Origin: Globodera rostochiensis
Lineage: Eukaryota; Nematoda; Chromadorea; Rhabditida; Heteroderidae
DNA length: 64,000 nucleotides
Assembly: GCA_018350325.1 (NCBI GenBank)
Contig: JAEVLN010000024.1
Span: forward strand, 899,248-963,247
Direction: 5' to 3'
Shown: piece after piece, positions 22,995 to 34,928 of the stretch
Numbering within the stretch: position 1 is the first letter of the stretch
Layout: each line of letters opens with the position of its first letter
Made by a program: the position numbers and the translations under genes
The notes under the pieces: model-generated
Databases searched by the model: none
What the model was told of the DNA's origin: nothing
Seen by the model: only the letters and a program-made list of their open reading frames with translations

Positions 22995-23350
22995 AGGAGA
23001 ATTGCTCACTGGAGAATTTCTCTCCAAAAGAAATTAGGACTTATAACATTCTTCAACCTAAACCGATTAGGTCAAACATAATACCAAATGAAAGCTCTCG
23101 ATGAGTAGAAGTTATCTTCATTCTAAAGCTTTGCGATTGGAGAATGCTTTAAAAAGTTATTGCCGAAAGCCGAAAAATGGTCATTTTTTTAATTGTTTTG
23201 GCTATAACTTTTTTAAGCCTTTTCCAATTGCAAAGCTTTAGCTTGAATATAGCTTTTACTCATCGAAAGCTTATATTTGGTATTATGTTTGACCTAAGCG
23301 GTTAACGGTGAAGAATGCTATAAGTCCGACCGTTTGTGAGCAGTTCTCCC
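22995..23350. repeat. foldback element with about 150-bp arms
   Basis: Left-arm sequences GAGAATTGCTCAC, TTAGGTCAAACATAATACCA and TTCTAAAGCTTTGCGATTGG are matched in reverse order on the right (CCAATTGCAAAGCTTTAG, TGGTATTATGTTTGACCTAA, GTGAGCAGTTCTCC). The centre is near 23185. There is no gene. Confidence 0.75.
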
Positions 23351-23838
23351 CGTCTACCATAAAAAAAAATCAAAAATTTAATTTTCTCATACATTAGGAC
23401 AATCGAAATTATGACTATTTTCAGCGAGTAAATTACAAAATTACAAACTAAACGCAGATTCTTGTTGAAGAATTTTATATTAGCATCAACGATTTTTAAT
23501 TTTACAATGGAAATTGAACGTATTATTAACTCAATAATCGTAACATTAAGTTTTGAGCAAATAACCTAAATTACATTTGTCTAAAATTGAATAACGAGTA
23601 AAGTGCGAAAGAAACTGACATTCACCCCAATCATTTTGCCCGTTGGCTTAAAGTAATATAATTTGTGTCTGCTTAGGTCCAACATGAAACAATCATTCAC
23701 ACAGAAATATGAAAGCATATAAAAATGAGGATAAAGCCTTACGAAAGAATAAACCCCAATAATTTTTTTCCTTTCAATATAATTTTTGTTATCATATTAG
23801 ATTTACATTGTTAATTTTTTCAATTTATTTATTTGAAA

Positions 23839-25120
23839 ATGGCATCTCCGTCCGGCACTCTCGTCCTTTTTGCCTACACATTTTATTCGATCGAATTGGT
23901 CATCAACATTGTCGTGTTGGCCATTGCTTGTCTGAACTTGGCCGTGATTGGGCCCACCAAACTGTTGCATCCAAATCTGAAATGCATTCTGATCACTCAG
24001 AGTATGGCCGTCGTGTTGTTCGTGTTGGGCCGATCAGCGATGCTTCTCCCCAAATTAATTTCCAACAATAATGTTTTTGCAACATCAAACATCATTCTTC
24101 AAGTCGTTTGGCAATTTAGGACGGCATTTTAAATGCGCTAAAACTTTAATAAACACGTTTCATATGCTCAATTCTTAATAATCCCTAGGACATAATGAAT
24201 TTCGACGGATTTTATCACCGATTAATTGGCCATGCACTGATCATTGAACGATTCATGGCCACCGTACGCACAAATTCATATGAAAATTACCGAAAAATTC
24301 ATTTTAATTTGGCTTGGTTCAGCATTACGGTAAGTCTTAGATTTAATTATTTAATTTAAGATAAATTTAATTTTCAAATAATTAAAAAAATTAAGTTTAT
24401 CATTGCTTTTTATTACTCGTTGAGAATTACACAATTCAATTTACTTACTTCAATTTTTTCTACCATATTGAGCTTTGTGGAATTTTTGGTAAAATTTTAT
24501 TAAGATATTTAGAATTTAATATTATTTTTTGGCAGATGATAATTATAATTGGGCGTTACAATCGACGAAAATATAATAGTCAAATTGAAGAATCATCTCC
24601 AAACAATTATCACATTGGACAACGATATCAAGTAATTCAATTCCAATTTAGTTTATAAATAATTAATTAATTTATTAAAAAGGTATTGGAAAATGTGAAA
24701 ACCGCCAAACAACTTTATCCCACTTTTTTGTGCCTTTTTTTGTCCAATTTGTCATTTGTTATTTTGTGCATAATCATTACGATCAATTTGGACATGGAAG
24801 AATATCGCAATTTGATTTTTCCATTCTTTTTTTTGATCGGCACAATTCTTGCTGGAGCAATTGAAATCTCTGTGATAACGTAAACATTTTATTCATTTTT
24901 CTATAATAAATTTTAATTTCTAAAAAATCAAACATTTTTTAGACACCATCCGTTGCTGAAAAGACGCGTTGCCCGACTTTTAAAAAGGTTTTACCATTTG
25001 CGGTGCAGCAACCAAATAGACGATACGCCACATTCCGTGGAATTGGCTAACAATCGCAGAGATGGGACAAATGAAACGACGGAACATTTTAAAACGCTTC
25101 AGCAATTGTGGAACAAATAA
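23839..25120 (+). CDS. serpentine 7TM chemoreceptor (Sre/Srab-like)
   Basis: Six exons read in phase: 23839-24105, 24189-24329, 24396-24488, 24536-24631, 24683-24879 and 24943-25120, ending in TAA. The product is 323 residues with about seven hydrophobic segments: three in exon 1 to the start of exon 2, one or two in exons 2-3, one spanning exons 3-4, and two in exon 5. The tail is basic and hydrophilic. Motifs typical of nematode chemoreceptors are HPNLKCIL after TM1, ALIIERFMAT followed by SYENYRK after TM3, and ENVKTAKQLYP before TM6. The ER..AT....YE pattern recalls the Sre family; Sra or Srab remain possible. It would act in sensory membranes coupled to G proteins. The first donor could be at 24103 or 24106. 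Confidence 0.75.
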
Positions 25121-25404
25121 AAAAATTTACTTTTACATTTTGTTTATGTAATTATTATCTTTTTATAAATTATTAATACCTTTTTCATAAAAAATAACTC
25201 AACGCGCATTGTTGTCCGTTTGAAAATACTCAGAATCGTTAATTTAATTGTAAAGAAAGGGTATTGTGGTGACAAAATGAAAATAAAATTCCAAGAAGGT
25301 CGGTTTTCAAAGACTGTCCTTGCCATTCATGGACGTATGGGCAACAAAAATAAATAAAAAATAATTATTAAAAAATATTTATTTCAGTTCAACCCCTCCC
25401 CCCC

Positions 25405-25515
25405 CACCCACTGGTTAAGAGGCATTCTAAAAGGACTGAAAATTACGTAAAAAGCGTCAGTTAATCACTGCACCGCGAAGGTCGTGATTTTCGATTCCTG
25501 CCCGGGGCTACCATT
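25405..25515 (+). other. degenerate tRNA-like sequence
   Basis: An A-box-like ACTGGTTAAGAGGC and a B-box-like TTTTCGATTCC are followed by CCCGGGGCTACCA. The spacing is longer than in a standard tRNA and no good acceptor stem or anticodon arm is visible. It may be a tRNA pseudogene or a tRNA-derived SINE head. Confidence 0.3.
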
Positions 25516-26080
25516 TTGCCTATCTGATTTATATATAAAATTTGGTTTAAAAACTGATGCAAAGAAAAAAAAATGTGCCCTCTCAGCCCAGAACTGATCG
25601 AGATACTATGTGGGCTGATCAATAAGGAGAAAGTCAAATTAATTCTATGAAAAACTGGTACAAAATGCGGCTATTATCCATCACTAAAATAATCTGATAA
25701 GCAAAATTATAGATCAAGAACCTACATCGCTTTATTTTTGCTCATTTCGCTCATGCTTATAAAAAGTTTTTAGTATTTTTTTGTACAATTAGTGTTCGGC
25801 ACGATACGATATATTCGATAAATATCGCAATATATCGGGACAAATTTTTCGATAATTATCGCGACACTATCGATCGAAAATCCTGGTGTTTCGATAACGA
25901 TAATTGGAAATTTTTCAATATTTTGGTTTTCCGAATCTATCAGAAAACTTGGTGCAAGAAAGTAATAAAGTAATTTTATTTCATAGTTTTGTAAACAAGA
26001 ATTAGTCACTAATAATTAATACCAGATGAAAAAAAAACAAAAAAAAATTATAATAACAATTTGAAGTCTAAAAAGACGCT

Positions 26081-26145
26081 AAAAAATATTGCATTATGAC
26101 AGAAAAATGCGGATTGGCCAGCTTTCATCGCAAGAAAAGTACAAC
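26081..26145. repeat. short duplicate of the RING gene 3' end
   Basis: The segment with ATTGCATTATGACAGAAAAA and GGATTGGCCAGCTTTCATCG closely repeats 26500-26555 at the 3' end of the RING gene. It covers the stop region only, so it is a small local duplication. Confidence 0.6.
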
Positions 26146-26354
26146 TTTTAACATGACATTCGCGCGTAATAATTTAATAAGCTATAAAAGTTAACACATT
26201 AAAGTGCAAAAACATTCCGAGTTTCACTCATTTGTAAGTGCAAAAAATTTGGAGATATTTTAGAAATATTTTACAATGCGGTTTTTCGAGTAAACAAAAA
26301 TTTTCATCACTAATGAATTATTTACTTTATGAAAATAAACATAGTTCCAAACTC

Positions 26355-26490
26355 AAGTGAGGACGATCGAGATTCTCGTTGAGATTTTTTTTCAAGATTC
26401 TCGATTGAAATCTGATCAACGAAATATTAGCGAGCTTTTTTGAAAACGAGATTTTTTAGTAATTACGAACGAATCTCAATCGGTCCTCAG
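26355..26490. repeat. inverted-repeat element with GAGGAC..GTCCTC ends
   Basis: GAGGACGATCGAGATTCTCG at the left is complemented by CGAATCTCAATCGGTCCTC at the right, around an AT-rich centre. Similar sequence is at 41672-41755. The family differs from the 8-bp target-duplication MITEs. Confidence 0.5.
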
Positions 26491-26516
26491 CTAAAAAACG
26501 CTAAAAAAATATTGCA

Positions 26517-29463
26517 TTATAACAGATAAATGCGGATTGGCCAACTTTCATCGCTACGACATATTGGACATTTATCCCCGACTTCATCAGCACATTTTTG
26601 GCATGTACAGGCGTGACCACACGGCACATAAACTGTTTCAATCTAAAAAAGTAATAAGACAAAAAAAATACAAATTTAAATTCAAAGCGCAATATAAATA
26701 AATAAAAGTTTAAACAATTCCAATTAATAAAAAATATATCAGTTAAATTTAGTTTAAAATTTTGTAAGCACTAAAATTATTTTTACAAAAATTTATTATT
26801 AATGTTTTACTTTATTATCGCAACAGACAACACATTCCAGTGATGATGATTCTTTTAACGAGGGTTGTTGTTGTTGTTGATGCTGCTCCAAAATATTTTT
26901 TCCGTTATTTTTTGCCAATGTTTTTGCATTGGGTGACTCCACTACGTCGTGTCCATCGGTAACGGCCGAATCGGATATTTGTGAAACATTTGTAGAGGAG
27001 CTTTGACCGATTTGAATAAACTGAAAAATTTTTAATATTTTTTGAAATACCTAAAATATTATGCGAAAGTCCCTAATTTAACTTTAATATGGTCCGAATT
27101 TTTTAAATAATATTTTTAAATTTTTAAAAAATATACTTGAAATTCGTTATTTATGCATACAACATTTCGCCATGGTAACAGCAATAATTGAAGGTTGTGT
27201 TTACAGTCAAGCCAAAAATATTGAAAAAAATGGCAAATTTCTTTCAAATTTTCATAAATTCCAACAACAATATTCAATTTTTCCATTGTAAGAATTCCAC
27301 CATTTATAGCGTTTGCAAACATTTTACCTAAATTATTTGTTAATTTACTCAAAAAATTATTGCCTAAATTAAATTTACCAATTTGAATAAAAATATTTAA
27401 ATCAAGTTCTGGCCATTCATTTTTGTGGGAATAAATTCGTTCATTAAAAATTTCCATCCACAGTTTGACAATTTGTCGCATTTCATCAGACAATTCATCG
27501 ACATTCGACATTTCGTCACCAATGGACATTTGTTCCTCTCCCAGGCGATGCGCATCCGACTGTGGATGAAGCCAATGATGAAACGTTTCCAAAACGGTGG
27601 CTGACTGCGTGTATCGCAATGATTGTTGGTGTACGGTAGGCCATCGGTCACAAAAGGAGGGATCCAAATCACGCGACTTGCAAAAAACAAAAAATGAAAT
27701 AAAAAATAAGCTATTTTATTATCCTTTCTAAAATGCTTTAAATTTAAATGAAAAAATGAGAAAATCTGTATAAATCAAAAATCAGCGTTCATTTTTTACT
27801 AAAACTGACCCGAATTTGTTCGAGCAACGAAGGATGTGAAAGCATAAATTGATGATTAATTTGACAAAATTCGCCGATTAAACCGATCATTCGTTCATCG
27901 GCCAACCGAAATCTTTTCATAATTTGACCATTTTTGTGCCATAAAAAATTTATAAAAACGCCAAGCAAAATGACATCCTCATTTTTTATTCCGCCATTTA
28001 TTTTCTTTTTGCATTCATCGATTAAATTGTTTAAAATTGCGAACAAAAAAAAATTCTCCTTAGGTTTAGGGAATATTCAAATATTCGAAATAGTAAATAG
28101 CCCGACTTTGCTTTTTTATTTACAAAAAATAAAATTAAAACTAAGTCGAACTTTTAAAAATTCAAAAATGAATAATTTTTGAGATTTTAAAGAAGCAAAG
28201 GGAACTAGCATCATTATTCAAAATATTGCATTCAAAATAAATATTAATTTTATAAAATTCTTAACCTTATCAGACAATTCTTCATACGCGAACCCAAACA
28301 GCCAACGCCTCAGGATCTCTTGCAGCATTTCTTTTTTATCATTAAATATTTGAAAATAATTCAAAACGCAACGATTGTTTTCTTTTTGATCAAAATGGCA
28401 TAATGTATCTATGGAAACTTTTTTGGCCATGGAATACACTTTTTGGGCCGCAGTATTTGGCCCATATTTATCACGGAGCATTGGCATCTGGACAAATTAA
28501 AAAGTCGAAATGTAAAAATTAAAGGCACTAAAAAATTCAGAAAAACGGAACTTAAGTCTCAAATACGTACAAAGTATTTGGTATTAAAAAGAAACATATT
28601 GTTGTTTGAATAACACCGTTTTTTACATAAAATATCAAAATTAATCATTTATTTTAAAGATTTTATGTTTGGAAAGAAATATATTTGTTATAAATCAAAT
28701 GCCTTTTTATAAATTAAAATTTTTTAAAATATAAAAAATAGCTCAAAATGACCTCTCTGTTCAATGGTATTATGTGCAAATTGACTTTGTCATTGATCAG
28801 CATTGACAACATGCCAGAATTCCTTGTCGTGCCATTTTTTTCCAATAAAAATTGCCCATTTTCATCACTCACAACTGTATAAAAATGCGAAAAACATTTT
28901 GCTAATTCTTCAAAATTTGGGAAAAGAATTTTAAATTGAAGTTGTTGTGCTTGACACTCGCCCATCCAAATCCTATCAAAAATTGCGTTTTCATTGCACA
29001 CATTTGCCGATGCCATTGGTCTAATAAATCTTTGTCCAACCAACTTTGACCAAATGATAATCCGATAAATGCCTGGCGGTGAGATCTGAAAAGGGTTATA
29101 ATTAAAATTACCATTAATTACATTACATTTTAATCATGTTTTTTAGGAGTCCGATCAGTTAACTGACGCTTAATTATTATAAACTTCTCAAATCGCACTT
29201 TTTGTATCGGCAAAGATTATTTTAGTTTCGCGATTTACAAAAAAGTTAGGTTTCATTTTGTGTTTATAAGGCTAAAGTTAATACACCAAAAACAAAAATG
29301 GACAAAAATATTTTTTATTATTTTCATATTATAAAATAACCTGCGCGATATGATAAGCGGGGACACCAATCTGATTGCCACTTTCAATGTACGGTCGAAT
29401 TATTTGACAAATTGAATATGCAATTTTGAACAAAAGTAATTGAACCAATAGAATGTTCTTCAT
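26517..29463 (-). CDS. signal-peptide protein with C-terminal RING finger
   Basis: Seven minus-strand exons, all phase 0: 29341-29463, 28753-29085, 28266-28487, 27810-28058, 27137-27676, 26811-27020 and 26517-26642. They give 600 residues. Residues 1 to about 19 form a signal peptide (MKNILLVQLLLFKIAYSIC). The long middle has no motif I recognise; it is rich in Asn, Phe and Leu (for example FNLGNNFLSKLTNNLGKMF). A Ser/Gln-rich linker with QHQQQQQ precedes a C3HC4 RING: C552, C555, C567, H569, C573, C576, C584, C587 (ECVVCCDNK, then VPCGHACTCQKC, then CPICR). The RING ends 13 residues from the C-terminus (SWPIRIYL), as in IAP-type ligases. RING domains act as E3 ubiquitin ligases in the cytosol or nucleus, so a signal peptide is unusual. 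It suggests export into a host cell or a wrong first exon. Confidence 0.75.
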
Positions 29464-30390
29464 TTTCTGTTTTCCTCAACAATTCGAATAATTTAAAAAA
29501 ATATATTGTTTATTTTATTATGCTGTCTTAGTTTTTTTAATGCTTCAATAAAAAGCCAACAATTTATGAAAATGAATAAATATTTGAATTAATGATTAAT
29601 AATGATTTTTTTAAATGAATATACATATATTATCGATTTAGCAGATATGTAATGTAAGTCGCTGGACGTCATATGAAGTTGATTTCGACAGTGCCAAAAA
29701 TTCTGTAATTTACTAAAAAGTCTAAAAAAAATTCTCATTTTTAGGCATTTGGGCTAAATGGAGTTTTTTACCTCCTTACACAGTTATGACAGCTGCTTTA
29801 TTGCGGGCAATGGGAGAAAAAAGAATCCGAACTTATTGAAACGACTAAATTTGATTGCTGATGGATTTCAATTTTTTTTAAGTTCAAGTATTTCTGACTC
29901 AATTTTACCTTAATTTTTCGACCTTCGAAACGATGTGTACTATTTGACATTCGAAATTATTTGGCATTACAACGAAAAGGCGCGTATGATCGAATTCATG
30001 AGTTTTGAAAAAATTTGAACTAAAATTGGAAAAAAGGTTTGAGGTCAGGCCCAAGGTTCAAAATTGGTTGAAAAAATAAGTCTGATTCCGATTCTACACC
30101 CTCAAAACCCCTCAAAGTACTCTTTTCTTAACCTTGAAGGCAGCACTATAGTCGCCGCTGGGAATTTTTTGAAAAAGGTCATTTTGATAAAAAAAATTAT
30201 TTATTCGGAAAAAAAGAATTTTCCTCGAGTTAAAAAAAGTGTTTCTAAAAAGGCAAAAAGCGGTCGACGCGCGGCGGGCGGACAAAAAACGCAAGATTTT
30301 GCGGACGGCTGAGGCGTTGATTAATTGATGCATCTTTTAAGTTTATAAAACTGTTGGCAATTGGACATTGAATTATTCTGGAAAGCATAC

Positions 30391-30495
30391 CGTATTTCCT
30401 ATAATAGAGCCCCCGGGGGCTCTATAGTTCAACCTTCCCAAAAAGGGGGGCTCTAATTGAGGGGGGGGGGGAAGGCTAATTATAGGAAATACGGT
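30391..30495. mobile_element. MITE with ACCGTATTTCCTATAAT ends
   Basis: ACCGTATTTCCTATAAT and ATTATAGGAAATACGGT are 17-bp inverted ends around a C/G-rich core with CCCCCGGGGGC. A TA-type target duplication is possible (flanking T and A), which would point to a Tc1/mariner-type element. Related ends are at 11256-11324, 12971-13034 and about 35030. Confidence 0.6.
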
Positions 30496-30989
30496 ATTTG
30501 CTATCATTTAAACCAAAATAGGTTTATCGATCGATATAAAGTTCAGCAGACGAAAAAAACGGATTTATAATCGATGGATCGGTGGAATTGTAAATTTTGA
30601 TCAAATTTTATTATTGTTATTATGTTTTTTGTTATTTCAGAATGGTTCAAAAAATAATATCAAAATTTAAATTATGAGTAGTACGGTAAGTAAACATAAT
30701 GAAAAGGCTGTCAATTGTTGTACGGAACTGCAATTCTGTTCTGCAATTGATGGCCAACAGCTCCTCCAAATGCCCGATCATTATTGCTTCGGGGTCCTTC
30801 AATTTTGACGACACGAAAATTTGCGCGATCGGTAAAGCGAATGATCGCAAAATCTTTGATCAGCTGTTGACGGAATGTGCCGCTGGCCCACAACAGTAAC
30901 CAACTGGAAATCACTACAGTACCTGTTTGTGATGTAACCGTTTAAATTTCAGTCCAATAGGGGGTTGGGTCCCGAGCTTTTGCGTCGGG

Positions 30990-31215
30990 ATTTCCGTTTC
31001 TGAATTTTATAAGTTTTTATTACCCAAACACCCTCGGGGTTTTTGTCTCCGAATTTTTATTACCCGAACACCCTCGGGGTTTTCGTCTCCGAATTTCTGA
31101 ATTTTGTGATTTTTAATAGCCAAACACCCTAGGGGTTTTGTGAATTTTATTACCCAAACACCCTCGGGGGTTTCGTCTACGAATTTCTGAATTTTGTGAG
31201 TTTTTATTACCCAAA
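30990..31215 (+). repeat. minisatellite of about 60-65 bp units
   Basis: Four to five degenerate units contain ACCCAAACACCCTCGGGG followed by TTTTGTCTCCGAATTT. They lie upstream of the trehalase exons. No coding is supported. Confidence 0.7.
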
Positions 31216-31587
31216 CATCGTCTGGGTTTTTCGTCGCTGGTACCCCAACACTAAAAAAGTTTAAAATTTTTGTAAGGGCTTTTAAATTTTCTTTTTATAC
31301 GTATTATTACGCTAAAAATAGGGCAAAAAATTGTATGATTGGCGCTGTCTAAAGTCGTAAAGGCATGCCCAAAGCAGCTTAAACCATCACATCACTAAAA
31401 GCGACGTGCAAAGGTTTTAATTAAAATAATTGCAGTCCGCCCCCTGGGACGGAAATTTTGAAAAACTGCACGCAACCGACCAAATCAGACAAACGGACAA
31501 AAAAAAAATGTAAATGTCGGGTACACAAAAATCAGACAAAAAACCCATTAACAAAAATTGGACAAGCCGTTTGGAACAATTTTATTA

Positions 31588-31660
31588 ATAAAATCGATTA
31601 TGATCGGAGTGAATAAAATCGATTATGATCGGAGTGAAAATCGATTATGATCGGAGTGAA
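31588..31660 (+). repeat. three copies of a 22-bp tandem repeat
   Basis: AAAATCGATTATGATCGGAG plus TG is repeated three times, with a small difference in spacing between the second and third. Confidence 0.7.
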
Positions 31661-34061
31661 TTGTTCATAAAACCTTGGAAATCAAGATTTATCTGGGACC
31701 AAATCTCCCCCCGGGGGTGTTGATTACCAAGACAATACGACGCGCAACACCCACCTAATCAGTTTGATTGATCAAAAAGCGATTGTTGCTTTTCAAAATG
31801 TTGGCACTTTTGCTGCCCACCGCCCGCTTCGGCATTTATGCCTTCACATTAAAAAGCTCACAAGCTCAAATTTATCGATCGAAAAAAACATCGATTTAGC
31901 AGCGCCAAACAACAAATGGCTTCGCCCAGCACCGGTTCCGCCACCTCAGCAGCAGCAGCCACCACCGCAAATTCGGATGATTCTGTGCCAATTAGTACAG
32001 ACCAATTAATACTTCGAACGCGTCCTCTTCCAAGCCACTCGACGACTGAACGTTTCGTAAATTGTAACGTTTAACTCGGATTATGATTTTAGAAAATGGC
32101 TTAAATGTTCTGGAATGGAAAATTGGGACAAAAAGTCTAAACATTTTCTTGAGCCCGTGTCCTGGACTGGACCATTTTGACGGGAGCATGATACCAAAAT
32201 GCCAAAATTTTCCTGGAGTCCCGACGATTTTTGAGGCAGAAATTCCAATCAGGACAAAAATACAGATCAGAAGGCCTGGTCCCGAAAACAGTCCCCCCAA
32301 AACATTTTTGATCGGAACAAACTTTTTCTCCATTACGAATTGAAAATGCTCCGTACAATTTTTTTCGTTGCTAACAAATTGAATAATGTATTTGCCCTGG
32401 ATTTTAATCGTCATATATTTAAGCGGTGCAATTTCCAATCAGCGATAGATTGTTAATTGAAGCAGTGTACGATCAAAGAACAGAAAAGCCCCGTGCCGAA
32501 GTGCTCAAAGAACATTTCATCAAGGTACACAACAAAATTCACTTTTCGAGACGTTCATCGACAGTTTTTAGGGACAGGGGGGTCGAAATTATGATCCCGT
32601 TTAGAGCCCGGAGTTTAAGATCTAGAAAGATTTTGAGATCTTTTGCCCCAGATTCTTGGAAAAATTCTAAAAACGAACAAAATCGTGTGTGAAGAAATAG
32701 CGCGGATTTTCCGGGTGAACGAACTCCCGGGGGCTTTCATTTTTAAAGCAAATAAATATATTTATTTATTTATTATATTCAAATTTTTTGTTTTGTTTTT
32801 AGGAGGGCCGAATTGACGAGGACGCGGCACTGCGCATAATTAATGGTGCTCATTCGGTTCCATTTATTTTAGGCAAAAATCAAATAATATTTCAAAGAAA
32901 ATGGCAAACCGAAGCCCCCCAATACCCCCGCGCCTGCGCGAGCTCCGCTACTGGGATTCCTACTGGATTGTGCGCGGACTGCTCGCCTCCGGTGAGTGCC
33001 AACTTTAAACTGAACACTTTTTAATGGAGTTGGAACAGTGCCGGGTAAAGCTCCGACTCCAACTCCAACTTTTCATTTCAAAAATACTGCTTGAACTTTG
33101 AACATTTACAGGAATGACGTCATCGGTACGGAACATTTGCAAAAACTTTGCCGAGCTGATCGACCGCTTTGGCTTTGTGCCGGCCCGAAATCGAATTTTC
33201 TACAGCAAACGTTCGCAGCCGCCTTTTCTCACGCTGTTTGTTGTCCGATCGATAATAATTATTAATTAATTAGCACTTAATAATATACAACCTGCTTAAA
33301 AATTAAGCATGGTCTATGATTACTTCGGGGCCACCGGAGACGCCAAATTTCTGAAGGAAATGCTGCCGACACTCGAAAAGGTGTCCATTATTGCCTAATA
33401 AAAGGGTATTTATAGAAGAATGAGTGCGCTGCTTCCTCCCTGAGGCATTTGGGAGTTTAATTTTGTTTAATAAACTAATTGATTTTTAATAATTTAACAA
33501 GTTTTGTTTATATTAATAATAGCATTTTTTAATTTTGGAAATTATCGTTCAAATAATCACAATTTTTCAGTATTCGACAGGAACTCGACTTTTGGCGAAC
33601 AAAACGATCGGTGGAGGTCATTGTCAAGGGCAAGAAGAAGACATTCTACCAGTACAAGGCAGACACCAATGTTTGTAATAAAATGCAATAAATATTGATG
33701 AAATAAATAATTCAATTTTTATTTATTTTAGTAACATTATAAGACATTTAGATGCCCCGGCCGGAGGCATTTTGCCAAGATGTTGATCTTGTGAAGAACA
33801 TGACGGACCCAAAGGAAAAGGCCAAAGTTTGGCGAAACATCGCATCGGCATCGGAGTCGGGCTGGGACTTTAGCTGTGAGAAGCGGCACAATTCACTAAT
33901 TATTTACTAATTATCGCATTAATTAAGCGCGATGGATTCGAAAAGACGAGGCGGACAAAAAGAACGCGTGGAAGTTGAACAATTTGATGACCACCAGAAT
34001 TGTGCCGATGGATTTGAACGCTTTGATGTGCGGGAATATGGAGATTCTGGCCCATCTGTAC

Positions 34062-34928
34062 CAGGGATGGGCGGAATTCCGTTTTCCGTTGTTTTTGGGC
34101 CTTTTTTTCCGTTTTCCGTTTTCCGTTAAAATGCCCTTTTTAACGGAAAAAATATACCCCCTAAGAATGGGATTTTTGGAGGATTGTAATGCTTTTTGGT
34201 TGTGGTGTAATGGTGAGTGGTTGGTGTGGGGAGATAAGTGTGGGTGGGGGTTCAGATCCCCGACAGTGTCAGTGATTATTTCTTATTTTCTGTATAGTTA
34301 CGGTGGTTAAACAATTTTTAAAAATTCTTTTTAACTTTTTCCAATTACAAACAAACATTTTAGATGATGATTCACAAGCTTTTCATTCATTTTTTGTTGG
34401 ACGAAATCAAAAAACATTTGGGGGATTTTGTTTTCCATTTTCATTTTTTGGAGCGATTTTCTTAACAAATCTTGTTAAGTTTTTTAAAAAAATTCTTCCG
34501 GCGGCGCCTATCGGCGCCGCCGGACCTTACCACTCTTAATAAGCTTCAAAAATTGCCGAATTTTTTAAAATTTTGGTTGCAAATCCTTAACAAATTGAGT
34601 CGAAAATTTCAAAATTTTCTCCGGCGGCGCCAATCGGCACCGCCGACTCCCCCCCCCCCCCCCACCCAAAAGCTTTAGATTCAGAAGGTTGCTGAAAAAA
34701 GACACCCTTCAAAATTTTTAAAAATAACTACTGTTAATATTTCAAAAAATATTTATTAAATAAATTATTTAAAAAAAAAATAATTTTTTTATTTTATTTG
34801 AAAATTTTTCCGTTTTCCGTTTTTCCGTTGTTTTTGGCCCTTTTTTTCCGTTTTACGTTTTCCGTTAAAAAAAATATTTCCGTTTTTCCGTTTTCCGTTT
34901 TTTGAAAATAAATTTCCGCCCATCCCTG
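34062..34928. mobile_element. hAT-type MITE inserted in a trehalase exon
   Basis: Ends CAGGGATGGGCGGAA and TTCCGCCCATCCCTG are 15-bp perfect inverted repeats. They are flanked by exact 8-bp duplications ATCTGTAC (34054-34061 and 34929-34936). The interior has repeated TTTTCCGTT blocks near both ends, two copies of the CGGCGGCGCC palindromic motif and a tRNA-like segment. There is no transposase. The insertion lies 10 coding bases before the exon's donor. Confidence 0.9.
34197..34272 (+). other. tRNA-like (A-box/B-box) segment inside the MITE
   Basis: TGTGGTGTAATGGTGAGTGG resembles a D-arm/A-box, and GGGGTTCAGATCCCCGA is a good T-arm/B-box, about 30 bases apart. A clean acceptor stem and anticodon loop are not visible. 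It could be a tRNA relic or a SINE captured by the element. Confidence 0.4.

Noticed and set aside
25795..25925. Possible tRNA or regulatory palindrome in the ATCGATA-rich block
   Set aside because: Low-complexity CGATA repeats explain the pairing; no tRNA boxes or element ends.
30647..30914. Open frames on both strands near 30.7 kb as trehalase N-terminal exons
   Set aside because: No similarity to trehalase N-termini and no in-phase chain to the exon at 32443.
31764..32065. Hydrophobic start (MLALLLPTARFGIYAF) and Ser/Ala/Thr-rich frame as the trehalase first exons
   Set aside because: Could be real, but the frames stop before a convincing donor and cannot be linked to 32443 with confidence.
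31992..32438. 148-codon minus-strand open frame
   Set aside because: Overlaps exon-like and repeat-like DNA with open frames on both strands, no family match and no splice context; it looks like chance or element remnant.
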